A DNA stretch of 64,000 nucleotides, taken from the NCBI GenBank assembly GCA_945929965.1, contig CAMEOT010000007.1, forward strand, positions 1-64,000, given 5' to 3'. The first letter of the stretch is position 1. Each line of letters begins with the position of its first letter. The notes beneath the pieces were generated by a model. The model was given only the letters and a program-made list of their open reading frames with translations, did no database searches and was not told the DNA's origin. Below, one piece after another: positions 8,239 through 16,682 of this stretch. The position numbers and the translations under genes were made by a program. The stretch comes from an uncultured Lachnospiraceae bacterium (GTDB lineage: Bacteria; Bacillota; Clostridia; Lachnospirales; Lachnospiraceae).

Positions 8239-9316
8239 GTTTTCTATAGTCAATGGTATCTATTCCATAAACTTCCGTCTCCACACACTCAAACAAGTCC
8301 GGATCAAACAAAGCCAAATTATATCCATTGCTATGCATTACGCTTTTATATTCAATACCCGCATATTCCGCAACATCACCATGGATAATACTTTTAACAA
8401 AATCGGTAATATATTGCGTCGGAACATAATCCAAAGCACTGTCGCTCCTACGCATGATTTTACCCATTTCGTCATTTATCTTATTTAAGTGCTCTTTATT
8501 AATCGCATATTCTAAGCAATCTAATCCCTCTAAAAATGGACTTATTTGATTGATTTTCTTTAAATCGACAACAATAATATCTTTTTTGAGTCTAAATTTA
8601 CCAACCGTTACATAATCATATGCACCAGCTCTTGCTTCATATATTGTGGTCTCAGCAGTATCACCCAAATACAAGCACCTAATTCCTCTTGCATTAGCTC
8701 TACCATCTGTAGTCTTATCAATTGGCGGTGCCCCCATTTCTTCAATCGGAATCCCTTCTTCTGTTGAAATTCTACATCTAAAAAACATCTCTCCCGTCTT
8801 ATATGGTTTACGAATATATGAACAAAATCGTTCTAATAAGTTCAAATCTACATAATGCGTATGAAAACGATTCTTTATTTTTAGTGCCTCTACAAAATCA
8901 TCCCAAGAATTTGTAGTCAAAAGAGAATGTTTTGATAAATACTCTGGGTCATATAACTCCTGAATACCAACCGGCTGGTCAAACAACTCTGCATTATATT
9001 CATACTTTTCTTTACATATTGCAGTAATTATGTTATACACATCGGATTCGCTCTTTTTATTAAAAATATTCCAGTTGTTAATCAATTCAGTCTTCAACAA
9101 GCGAGTATCTGACTTCGGATACGAATCCGGTAACAAAGAAACCGGTGTATATATGCTTATCAGTTCATCAAACATCATGCTCAGGTCTTCATACTTATCC
9201 GTATCATATATATGTACGTTTTTACATTTGCACAGTGGGCAATCCCCAATCTCTCCTTTATTCCGGATAACAGAGATAACTTCTGTGTCGCAAAAACATC
9301 TTTCGCAAATTACCAT
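8228..9316 (-). CDS. RES-domain protein with N-terminal zinc ribbon
   Basis: A 362-residue protein. Residues 4-31 carry CxxC...CxxC (Cys4, Cys7, Cys26, Cys29), a likely zinc ribbon. A helical middle part leads to a RES domain from about residue 178: FRCRIS (Arg180), GAPP, GRANARGIRCLYLG, then ETTIYEARA (Glu227), and late PTQYITDFVK and EYKSVMHSNGYNLALF. RES toxins of the Xre-RES type II systems degrade or phosphorylyse NAD+, which would fit a cell-suicide effector. Unlike Xre-RES pairs there is no small Xre antitoxin beside it. It is the third gene of an operon with sce7726- and sce7725-family genes. The ATG at 9316 has AAGGAG at the end of sce7725, 3 bp apart. Confidence 0.85.
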   Translation of the reverse strand: MVICERCFCDTEVISVIRNKGEIGDCPLCKCKNVHIYDTDKYEDLSMMFDELISIYTPVSLLPDSYPKSDTRLLKTELINNWNIFNKKSESDVYNIITAICKEKYEYNAELFDQPVGIQELYDPEYLSKHSLLTTNSWDDFVEALKIKNRFHTHYVDLNLLERFCSYIRKPYKTGEMFFRCRISTEEGIPIEEMGAPPIDKTTDGRANARGIRCLYLGDTAETTIYEARAGAYDYVTVGKFRLKKDIIVVDLKKINQISPFLEGLDCLEYAINKEHLNKINDEMGKIMRRSDSALDYVPTQYITDFVKSIIHGDVAEYAGIEYKSVMHSNGYNLALFDPDLFECVETEVYGIDTIDYRKHVI

Positions 9317-9319
9317 AAG

Positions 9320-10243
9320 CTACTCCTTATCCAAATATCTTCCTATTAACTCTAAATGATGCATAATAGATAGTTTTTTCACTGTTCCCAACCCCGGATA
9401 AGCTTCTCGGTGATATAAGTCTTCAAACTCTTTCATTGCCACAGTATCAAGCTGCTTTGTTTCATTCCATGCCACTAGTTTCGACAACGCTTCTTGAAAT
9501 TTCCCAGCAGGATCACTAATATCGTCATTCGAATCAGACACAAAATGCTTTACGCGTAAGCTATCATCTTTATCGAAATATACAATATGTATCGCAACCG
9601 CATAAGGAGCAAAACCCGTTTCATTATATTCTTCACCAACTACAGAATAATCAGAAAATCCCACATATCCATCTTCTTGATAGTACAAATGATCTTCTGA
9701 AAAAGGTTCGTCATCAACTTCAATATAATCATTATTTCTGTCTAGTTTATTAAACTTATCCGCCAAAAGTACTCTGTTTTTTCTTATTTTCCTTCTAAAC
9801 CCACTTTCATCTGGTATTAAATTGTACTTAACATCTGTTTCTGCAAAGTATGCTTCATAAACAGAAATTGCATCTTTGTCATCACAAATCGTTCCCATAT
9901 TATCTGCATGCCTTGCAATAAACTTCTCTGGTTTTGAACTCGCCCTTAATAAATACATATAAAGAATATTATTATTTTCTTTTAAACTTGCAGACAAGCT
10001 TTCCTTTAGCTTCTGGTTTTTCTCTTCTCTGGCATCACTACTAAAGCTCCCCACCTTAGGGTTGGTAATGATAGCAAGTTGCTTACTATTTTCCCCATAT
10101 GCTTCTATGGTCTTAACAAGTGTAGAAGATAATTTTACAGGTTCAATAATCGGTGTGATTCTGCTGCTCAAAACACCTTTCTCTGCCAACTCACGCAACG
10201 CAATTAATTCAAATTGTCGTCCTCTCAAATAAGGGAAATACAT
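9320..10243 (-). CDS. sce7725 family protein
   Basis: A 307-residue protein beginning MYFPYLRGRQFELIALREL, the typical start of the family named after Sorangium locus sce7725. ITPIIEPVK and IITNPKVGSF are further family landmarks. I chose the ATG at 10243 because GGAGG lies 7-8 bases upstream, inside the last codons of the sce7726 gene; the two genes are separated by one base. No catalytic motif is obvious and the biochemical function is unknown. The strict coupling with sce7726 and RES suggests that the products act together. Confidence 0.85.
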   Translation of the reverse strand: MYFPYLRGRQFELIALRELAEKGVLSSRITPIIEPVKLSSTLVKTIEAYGENSKQLAIITNPKVGSFSSDAREEKNQKLKESLSASLKENNNILYMYLLRASSKPEKFIARHADNMGTICDDKDAISVYEAYFAETDVKYNLIPDESGFRRKIRKNRVLLADKFNKLDRNNDYIEVDDEPFSEDHLYYQEDGYVGFSDYSVVGEEYNETGFAPYAVAIHIVYFDKDDSLRVKHFVSDSNDDISDPAGKFQEALSKLVAWNETKQLDTVAMKEFEDLYHREAYPGLGTVKKLSIMHHLELIGRYLDKE

Positions 10244-10244
10244 A

Positions 10245-11105
10245 CTACGCACCTCCATATTGATGTTCTAAAAACACTTCGAGTTTCTGATAATCATCAT
10301 ATGTCAATTCCATAAAATACACCAAAAACTTTAATTCGTATGGAACCTTAACAAACTCCTCTTTCTCTAGTTGCATTCTCTTTTTTAATATTCTCAAAAC
10401 ACACAAATAGGACTCTTCTATTGGTATCTGTAAAAACATTTGTTTACAAGCAGCATAATATTTGAACTGTGTCACTTCCGGTAAACAGCCATACCACTGC
10501 GTAATTATATCTTCATATTCACATTTTCTTAGTAATTTGAAAATAATATCTTTGTCTAAATCGCTTATATGCCTTTGCGGTTCCCGAACCATACCCAGCT
10601 TTCCATTTTTTCTTAGCACATAAATACCAACAGGTTTATCTATACCATCCAACATCCTTTGTAACTGTTGCAGATTTTTCTCATAAGTTACTACAGCCAC
10701 ATGATCGAATGCCTTATAATAATCATCTATCTGGGTACTTAGTCTATCCAGGTTATCGAGTTCTGTTTTTATCTCATATACAACAGCTTTACCATTTATT
10801 AATACAAAATCTGCTTTCGATTTAGCTATCGCAACTTCTGTCAAAGCAGTTGTCGTATTAACACTATGTACACCAAGAAGTAACTTATTCAGCAAAGTAT
10901 TTTTATAAAAATACTCATTCCTATAATTATTCTTCAATTCACAATAAATTTCGCTTATTAATTCTCGGTTATTCTTTTGGTCAGCATTACTTGTATATCG
11001 TCTAACAACTGATGAATATACATTATCTACCTTTCCATCTATAAAGTGGCGAAGCATATTGCGAGTAAAAATTCTATTCAAATTACTCTTTTTATTCGTT
11101 TCCAT
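10245..11105 (-). CDS. sce7726 family protein, PD-(D/E)XK nuclease-like
   Basis: A 286-residue protein; start at 11105 with AAGGAGG eight bases upstream. Residues 90-113 carry the pattern E-x8-D-x11-E-x-K (Glu90, Asp99 in KADFVLI, Glu111 and Lys113 in VVYEIKTELDNLDRL), followed by a Gln in the next helix. This is the signature of a PD-(D/E)XK nuclease core. The family name comes from Sorangium locus sce7726, seen next to sce7725. It is the first gene of the three-gene operon. Nuclease activity is inferred from the motif and not known for the family. Confidence 0.85.
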   Translation of the reverse strand: METNKKSNLNRIFTRNMLRHFIDGKVDNVYSSVVRRYTSNADQKNNRELISEIYCELKNNYRNEYFYKNTLLNKLLLGVHSVNTTTALTEVAIAKSKADFVLINGKAVVYEIKTELDNLDRLSTQIDDYYKAFDHVAVVTYEKNLQQLQRMLDGIDKPVGIYVLRKNGKLGMVREPQRHISDLDKDIIFKLLRKCEYEDIITQWYGCLPEVTQFKYYAACKQMFLQIPIEESYLCVLRILKKRMQLEKEEFVKVPYELKFLVYFMELTYDDYQKLEVFLEHQYGGA

Positions 11106-11314
11106 CAGCTTCGCCTCCTTCCCGCATCTAATTATCAAATTATATTATATTTTATCATATGTCCTTACGAATTCACAGGTAATCTTTCAAACTATTTTAG
11201 CATATCCTGACGGAGTTGCTGAATCTGTGTGATAAAAAGGGAAATATATATCTGGAAAAACTGGACATTCTGATGCCCTAGTCATCAGAGTTTCCGAAGA
11301 AATGCCGAAAACCA

Positions 11315-11640
11315 CGTCACTCTGGCACTTTCTCGGGTGCTGCAGCACAGTTATATAAAAAGTTCCTCGTATCGTTTTACCATCCGTATTCTCCTCTCAC
11401 ACGCATGCAGGAGAATAAACAACGGTAATACACAGAACAAACGCTCTGTCCTTCATCATCTCCTGCTCTATTGTATTAAATGGGGTAAATAAGCAGGAAT
11501 TTCTCTGAAGTCACAGACATCAACTTGCGCTGATTTAGAAATTTGAAATAGAAAAAAACTGCTTACACGCAGAGAATAACAAAGAAATATGTAATTGTCA
11601 ATGTAGCAAAATAGCAAAATCTGTACCTTATGAATTTGGA
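11315..11640 (-). pseudogene. Internally deleted Rpn gene with intact promoter-leader (copy B)
   Basis: The segment 11386-11640 repeats the Rpn promoter-leader almost base for base, with TTGACA at 11596-11601. The coding start MVKRYEEL follows, then jumps directly to the part coding for FYNCAA-PEKVPE, about 480 bp further along in the intact gene, and hits a stop at once. Homology ends near 11315. It is a relic left by an internal deletion; the leader could still be transcribed. The remaining bases back to 11106 show no gene. Confidence 0.8.
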
Positions 11641-11705
11641 TAATATGTCATATTTTATTCGATTGATGTCCTCAGTACATACTGCCTACGACAGCAACTC
11701 TCCAT

Positions 11706-12476
11706 TTACTTCATCTTCTCCTTTACCTCGTCCGGCACATCAATCAGTCCGAACCGATAGAACATCCCATAAATGTAAGTCACTCCCCGGATATCGCCCA
11801 ATGCCTTTGGCCTATCTACCACCACTTCTCCTTTTATATTGCCCAGCGCCAGAAGCACCGAACTCCACGCCAAACTTTTGCTCTTCTCCCGTCTGTCGAT
11901 CCACAGTTCCTTCGTGTACTCGCCGTTCCTGCCTTTTTTAATTTCGTAAGTGAATGGCAACCCAGAGTAAGTTTTGAATCTCACACCGGCATAAGCCAGA
12001 ACCACACCCCAGAAGTTTTCTTCTGTCGGATCAGCCCTCCACCGCTTCATCGCTCTGTATCTCCGTTGCCGCTCTGCTCCGACACTAATTTTCTCTTTTT
12101 CTGCTGTACTTGGGAAGTACACACCTTTTTGATATGGCAGGTACGAAGTAACGGAGGCTTTGGAAAGGTTAAGCGCCTTTGCGGTTGAAAGTATGGAGGT
12201 TTTGTAGTCTTGTGTTTCTCGGTACTCCGCAAATGTATCCTGTACCTTCTCCGCCACTTCTGATTCATACACACCAGCCGTGATGAGGAGCTTGCGTACC
12301 TTTATTGGATTTAATCCCAGTTCTTCACCGATGGCCTGCAAGGACATCTCAGAATCATAAAGTGCCACAGCTCTTTCCATCTGCTCTATCAGATTCTTCC
12401 CAGCATCATACTCCGGCTTCAGCTTCTTTCGACCGCCACCTGGCTTCCGGGGCTTATACGCTCTTTTCTCTCTCAT
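11706..12476 (-). CDS. Double helix-turn-helix DNA-binding protein of unknown role
   Basis: A 256-residue protein. A basic N-terminus (MREKRAYKPRKPGGGRKK) is followed by two helix-turn-helix units: MSLQAIGEELGLNPIKVRKL (about 44-64) and TAKALNLSKASVTSYLPY (about 98-115). The C-terminal 110 residues have no match I know. It starts 2 bp after the stop of the VOC gene, so the two are probably cotranscribed. The N-terminus would bind DNA; a role as regulator or as part of a mobile element is open. Only weak ribosome-site sequence is seen, consistent with coupled translation. Confidence 0.6.
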   Translation of the reverse strand: MREKRAYKPRKPGGGRKKLKPEYDAGKNLIEQMERAVALYDSEMSLQAIGEELGLNPIKVRKLLITAGVYESEVAEKVQDTFAEYRETQDYKTSILSTAKALNLSKASVTSYLPYQKGVYFPSTAEKEKISVGAERQRRYRAMKRWRADPTEENFWGVVLAYAGVRFKTYSGLPFTYEIKKGRNGEYTKELWIDRREKSKSLAWSSVLLALGNIKGEVVVDRPKALGDIRGVTYIYGMFYRFGLIDVPDEVKEKMK

Positions 12477-12478
12477 AA

Positions 12479-12862
12479 TTATTCATGCAGCTCCAGCGGC
12501 AGACCGTCCGGGTCATGGAAAAAAGTCATCTTCTTGCCAGTATAATCATCCACACGGATCAGCTCACATTCAATACCAACTTCCGCCAGTTCTCTGACTG
12601 TCTGCTCCACACTCTCCACGCAGAACGCAAGATGACGTAGCCCACATGCCTCCGGGTGGTTCACACGCTTCGGAGGATTTTCCTCTGCGAAAATCTCCAA
12701 TTCCGTAAGCTCATTAACACGCAGATCCAGCTTCCAGTCTTTACGCTCCGGGCGGTAGTTTTCCCTGATAACAGAGAAACCCAACTTGTTTACATAAAAA
12801 TCCTTAGCTGCTTCGTAGTCAGATACGATGATTGCAATGTGATGTATTTCTGATAAATTCAT
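12479..12862 (-). CDS. VOC family protein (YaeR/GloA2-like)
   Basis: A 127-residue vicinal-oxygen-chelate protein. The ATG at 12862 has AGGAG upstream; an alternative GTG nine bases earlier is too close to it. Motifs: IHHIAIIVSDYEAAKDFYV at the start, LELEIF-type metal Glu in the middle (LTELEIFAEE), RHLAFCVE, and DPDGLPLELHE at the end. These provide the His/Glu metal ligands of the fold. It resembles the YaeR/SMU1112c subgroup of glyoxalase-like metalloproteins, whose substrate is not settled. Confidence 0.8.
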   Translation of the reverse strand: MNLSEIHHIAIIVSDYEAAKDFYVNKLGFSVIRENYRPERKDWKLDLRVNELTELEIFAEENPPKRVNHPEACGLRHLAFCVESVEQTVRELAEVGIECELIRVDDYTGKKMTFFHDPDGLPLELHE

Positions 12863-13328
12863 TATTCTCACACTCCTATTCTTTTAATTGTGTTCTTCTT
12901 TTATTTCCGTCATAAACTATATAGTGACCCTCAAAATATACCGTGTGAACTCCTGGAGTTCATTTTGTCCACACGGCAAATATATTTAAGTTTTTCAACC
13001 CACGATGCATATCTGTCGTAAGCGCCAAATAATCCGGCGGTACCTATAAATTTACCCCAGCTTATTTTCAGGTCGGAGTATTTTACTACAAATTCATTCT
13101 TATATTTTTAGAGTTTGAAGTTTTTCACTCCAGGGTGCCAGCTCTGCAAGCTTACGTTGCTTTAGAAATATGCCATATTTTATTCGCTTATCTTAACTTC
13201 CAGAAGTTTTACCCCTCAAAATACCTTCGCCGAGGTTCACATCCAGGATAAAAGTCGGAAAGACTGTCATCAGCAGGAACCTCCCCGAAAGTTTACGCCT
13301 ATTTCGCATGGGGAAAAATGGGGCAAAA
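12863..13328. other. Intergenic region with a nested palindrome and short repeats
   Basis: No gene is supported here. A nested inverted repeat lies at 12941-12976: outer CCGTGTG/CACACGG and inner TGAACTCC-T-GGAGTTCA. AAGTTTTTCA occurs at 12988-12997 and again at 13118-13127, each followed by similar sequence ending in a GTAAG/TTACG motif. ATATGCCATATTTTATTCG near 13165 resembles 11643-11660. The segment looks like worn repeat material of the island. Confidence 0.4.
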
Positions 13329-14150
13329 TTAATTTATCCCATATTTCTGTTTCATTGTCTTTAAGATTTCCGGTTCTCCAAACAAGGCAATCTTATCTCC
13401 ATCACCGCCAGCAATCATACTATTTATCAGCTTTACCAACTGGTTTTCACCCTCTACTCTTCCTTCTGCTCTTCCTTCTGCTCTGCCTTCTTCTCTGACG
13501 TCGTCATCATGTAGCAACTCTTTCATGTACTCCGACCTCCATTCCTCATTCTTACGTGCCATATGCACTGCTTCATCAATCCTTTGGCTCAGGTCTCCTC
13601 CGACCTTCCCGCTTCTGATATAATCATATAACTCCCTCAGATTCTCCGGCACTTTCTCGGGATCCGCAGCACAGTTATAAAAAATTTTCTCCGTTCCATC
13701 CTTCAGGTACAGCTCCCTGTCTTCCTTGCACAGATTCTGAAACGAATACTTTGCGTATCCCCTGCCAAACGGATCAAAGGTGCATATGAACAGCACTCTT
13801 CCCTCCGGTAATTCCCGATAGGATTTTCCCTTACTCAGATGATCTGTGTCCATCGTAGACTGGTAAAACCTGCTCCGTTTCGGCAGTTCCAGCTTCTCCA
13901 CCGGCTGATGGTTCTGATTTTGCATCTCTGCATCGTACATGCGCTTTTTATCCCGCGTATATATATCCAGACGGATCGGCTTACCACCCGAAGTATACCG
14001 GAACTCCCGCTGTGGCTGGACATCCTCCAGTTCCCCTACCTTTTCCTCCAGCAGCTGTTCCAACACATCCTGGCAAAGCACTTTATCCCCCATCGCCTTA
14101 CCAAACATAAAATCATCCGAAATCGTCAGTTCCTCGTATCGTTTTACCAT
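13329..14150 (-). CDS. Rpn family recombination-promoting nuclease (copy C)
   Basis: A 273-residue protein, near-identical to copy A (4347-5144), with the same start context (GAGGAG before MVKRYEEL) and the same D62-E75-Q77 core. It differs by extra RAEG/RVEG units at about residues 217-232 (REEGRAEGRAEGRVEG against REEGRAEG) and a few substitutions, and ends KQKYGIN. Variable RAEG repeats of this kind are typical of Rpn proteins. Two near-identical genes 9 kb apart in the same orientation could recombine and delete the defence genes between them. Confidence 0.88.
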   Translation of the reverse strand: MVKRYEELTISDDFMFGKAMGDKVLCQDVLEQLLEEKVGELEDVQPQREFRYTSGGKPIRLDIYTRDKKRMYDAEMQNQNHQPVEKLELPKRSRFYQSTMDTDHLSKGKSYRELPEGRVLFICTFDPFGRGYAKYSFQNLCKEDRELYLKDGTEKIFYNCAADPEKVPENLRELYDYIRSGKVGGDLSQRIDEAVHMARKNEEWRSEYMKELLHDDDVREEGRAEGRAEGRVEGENQLVKLINSMIAGGDGDKIALFGEPEILKTMKQKYGIN

Positions 14151-14400
14151 TCGTATTCTCCTCTCACACGTATGCAGGAGAATAAACAACGGCAATACAC
14201 AGAACAAACGCTCTGTCCTTCATCATCTCCTGCTCTATTGTATTTAATGGGGTAAATAAGCAGGAATTCCTCTGAAGTCACAGATATCAACTTACGCTGA
14301 TTTAGAAATTTGAAATAGAAAAAAACTGCTTACAAGCAGAGAATAGCAGACACCTTTATAATTGTCAATGTAGCAAAATAGCCAAATCTGCACTTTGTTA
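14151..14400 (-). promoter_or_regulatory. Repeated Rpn promoter-leader (copy C)
   Basis: This matches 5145-5400 over its length with more differences than copy B. The promoter is kept: TTGACA (14363-14368), a 17-bp spacer and TATTCT (14340-14345), all on the minus strand. The CTGCTT/AAGCAG hairpin plus T run after the -10 box is also kept, here with a longer stem. Conservation of the stem despite base changes supports a function. The remaining bases to 14528 hold no gene. Confidence 0.65.
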
Positions 14401-14528
14401 AATTTAGACAATATGGCAGCTATTATAGGTATAAGAATTTTCCCCGGAAGTTGACGCTTATTTTGCGTGGGTAAAGCATGTCAAATGACATAGTCATGCT
14501 TTGTGTATAGCCGATACCTGTTTAAAAA

Positions 14529-15185
14529 CTATGCAAAAAATTTATCTTCCAGCATCAAACACAGACAATGATAAATAGGTAGGTGCAATTCCTGAATCAT
14601 ATAAGTCTCCGTCTGAGGAGCTTTGATACATACATCGCTCATATCCATTAACTTGCTATCTTTTGCTCCAGTCAATCCAATGACTTTCATTCCCTTAGCG
14701 TGCGCAGTTGTTGCTGCAAACAACATATTTTTGCTATTTCCACTAGTGGAAATGCCCAGAAATACATCCCCTGGCTTTCCGTAGCCATTAATCTGCTGTG
14801 CAAAGCAGAGCAACGGCTCACAGTCATTCATATAAGCTGTAGATAGAGCCGGATGACCATCCAGTGCGATAGCCGGAAGCGCCCCCTGCAGATTTTCAGC
14901 CAAAACGCCCCCGAGTTCCACATTTTCAGCAACCAACTGTTCTGCAAAACCAGCTTCAAGTTTACGGGACAGCTTAAACCCCTTCATCAGTTCTCCAACG
15001 ATATGCTCCGCAGCATCTGCTGCTGAACCCCCGTTTCCAGCCACAAGCAGCTTGCCGCCATTTTCATAGGTCTCTTCTATCAAAAGATACGCGGCAACAA
15101 TATCATCTTTGACAAAATCCAAAGAAGGGTACCGCTCTACTAACAGATTGATATATTTCATCAGGCGGTTATCCAATTTACGCAT
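14529..15185 (-). CDS. gmhA: D-sedoheptulose 7-phosphate isomerase
   Basis: A 218-residue SIS-domain protein. It carries AGNGGSAADAAEHIVGEL (sugar-phosphate binding and catalytic region), GISTSGNSKN, and the C-terminal ETYMIQELHLPIYH. GmhA converts sedoheptulose 7-phosphate to heptose 7-phosphate, the first step of GDP- or ADP-heptose synthesis. It is the last gene of the EPS cluster, 16 bp after the truncated heptose nucleotidyltransferase-phosphatase gene, with GGAGG before the ATG. In a Gram-positive this points to a heptose in the surface polymer. No heptose kinase (HddA) gene is present in the window. Confidence 0.9.
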   Translation of the reverse strand: MRKLDNRLMKYINLLVERYPSLDFVKDDIVAAYLLIEETYENGGKLLVAGNGGSAADAAEHIVGELMKGFKLSRKLEAGFAEQLVAENVELGGVLAENLQGALPAIALDGHPALSTAYMNDCEPLLCFAQQINGYGKPGDVFLGISTSGNSKNMLFAATTAHAKGMKVIGLTGAKDSKLMDMSDVCIKAPQTETYMIQELHLPIYHCLCLMLEDKFFA

Positions 15186-15201
15186 TGCAACAATCCTCCT
15201 C

Positions 15202-16340
15202 TTACTTCAGATACCGTTCTACAAATTCTCTTAAAGACGATGCCGTCACCATCTGTCCAAAAGACTCAGTTCCAATCAAAGCTGTCCGACACCCTGCACG
15301 CTGCCCTGCCTTGATATCATTTTCTCCATCACCAATCATCCAAGACTGTGACAGGTCAATGTTAAAATTTTGTGCTGCTTTCAGTAACATTCCGGGGTTA
15401 GGTTTTCTACAGTCACATTCAATTTTCAATTCCCGGCGTTCTCCCTCATATCCTTTATGTGGATGATGCGGGCAAAAGTAGATGGCATCCAAATACGCTC
15501 CTTCATTTCCCAATAATGTCTCCATCTTATTGTGAATCATTTCGAGTTCTTCGAAAGACACTTCTCCACGGGCAATCACAGGTTGATTTGTAACAACAAT
15601 TGCAAGATAACCGGAACTGTTGATTTTTTTGATTGCATCCGTTACGCCGTCTATCAGTTCAAACTCGTCTATGTTCCGTAGGAAGCCCACATATTTATTG
15701 ATGGTGCCGTCCCGATCAAGGAACACCGCTTTCTGCTTGTTCTTCAGATTCTTACCGGAAACGCGGCCAGTCTTGTAATCCTCGCATACAGAATAATAGC
15801 GTTCGGGCGTACCCATGTCCTTCACATACTCAGGACTATCGTAGCGGAACATCTTTCCGGTTCCTGCCAACGGCTTAAGAAGCTGCCGATCCAGGTCTAC
15901 CTTGATGGGTTTCCCATTTTCTCCCACAGCGCCAACCTTGTCCGCATCAATCCCCGAATGATCTAAAATGCTCGGATTGATAACATGAAGTCCAGCATTG
16001 ACACGATTACGATAGTATTCCGGACGTTCATCTTCCTTAGCTAGCCATTGCTTGACAGCACCATTTTTATCGGCAATAATAAGTCCGCTGTCGTAGGGAT
16101 GACTATTCGGATGCGTAAAAAGAGTAACCAAGCCGCCATGCTGCTTATGAAACGCTACGAATCGATTGAAATCCACATCGAACACTGCATCAGCATTCAG
16201 TAGTAGAAAATCTGAATCCAACTTATCCTTGATCTTGAAAAGTGCTCCGGCATTCCCCAGTGGCACCTTCTCAAAATAATATTCAATATGAACGCCGAAG
16301 GGCTTCCCTGTTGCCGGAGAGATGCCTGAACCATCTCCGA
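15202..16340 (-). pseudogene. 5'-truncated heptose-1-phosphate nucleotidyltransferase fused to heptose-bisphosphate phosphatase (HddC-GmhB type)
   Basis: The C-terminal 180 residues are a HAD phosphatase (AVFLDRDGTINKY near 15709-15745, later CDCRKPNPGM and MIGDGENDIKAG), as in GmhB, which removes the 7-phosphate of heptose bisphosphate. Before it lies a nucleotidyltransferase domain (FGVHIEYYFE, PLGNAGALF, LLNADAVFDVD, HPNSHPYDSG) of the HddC type. Its first roughly 100 residues, including the GGxGTRL nucleotide loop, are missing: homology stops at about 16335, where an IS66 fragment begins on the other strand. The frame stays open into that fragment to 16650, but that part is antisense transposase sequence. 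The transferase should be dead; the HAD domain could still be made from an internal start. Confidence 0.8.
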
Positions 16341-16638
16341 AACACCCATGGACAACAACACCGCAGAACGTGCCATCCGTCCCTTCAACCTTGGGCGTAA
16401 GAACTGGGTCAACGTGGATTCCATCCGCGGAGCAGAAGCCAGTGCCATCATGTACAGCCTGGTAGAGACTGCAAAAGCAAACAGTCTCCGGGTCTACGAA
16501 TATCTGGAGTATGTGCTGACCGAACTGGCAGCACACCATGATGATACCAGCCGCGATTTCCTTGCTGACCTTCTCCCCTGGTCCAAAGCAGCCTGGAAAA
16601 AATGCAGCAGCCAGAAAAAGGGTTCCAAAAAAATTTAA
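16333..16638 (+). mobile_element. C-terminal fragment of an IS66 family transposase
   Basis: On the plus strand the frame reads MDNNTAERAIRPF, NLGRKNWVNVDSIRGAEASA, YSLVETAKANSLRVYEYLEY, LLPWS and ends at a TAA at 16636. This is the conserved C-terminus of the IS66 TnpC transposase. The rest of the element is absent. Its left end coincides with the loss of homology in the heptose gene, so the insertion and a later deletion truncated that gene. Confidence 0.85.
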
Positions 16639-16682
16639 TTTAACTGTCAAAGAGCAAATGTAAACGCTCCATAGGTTCTTAT

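Noticed and set aside
11630..11941. Plus-strand frame opposite the HTH gene end
   Set aside because: Proline/serine-rich antisense shadow of the 11706-12476 gene without a start signal.
16340..16650. N-terminal 100 residues of the 482-codon frame at 15202-16650
   Set aside because: They are the reverse complement of an IS66 transposase gene; no homology to the heptose enzyme remains there.
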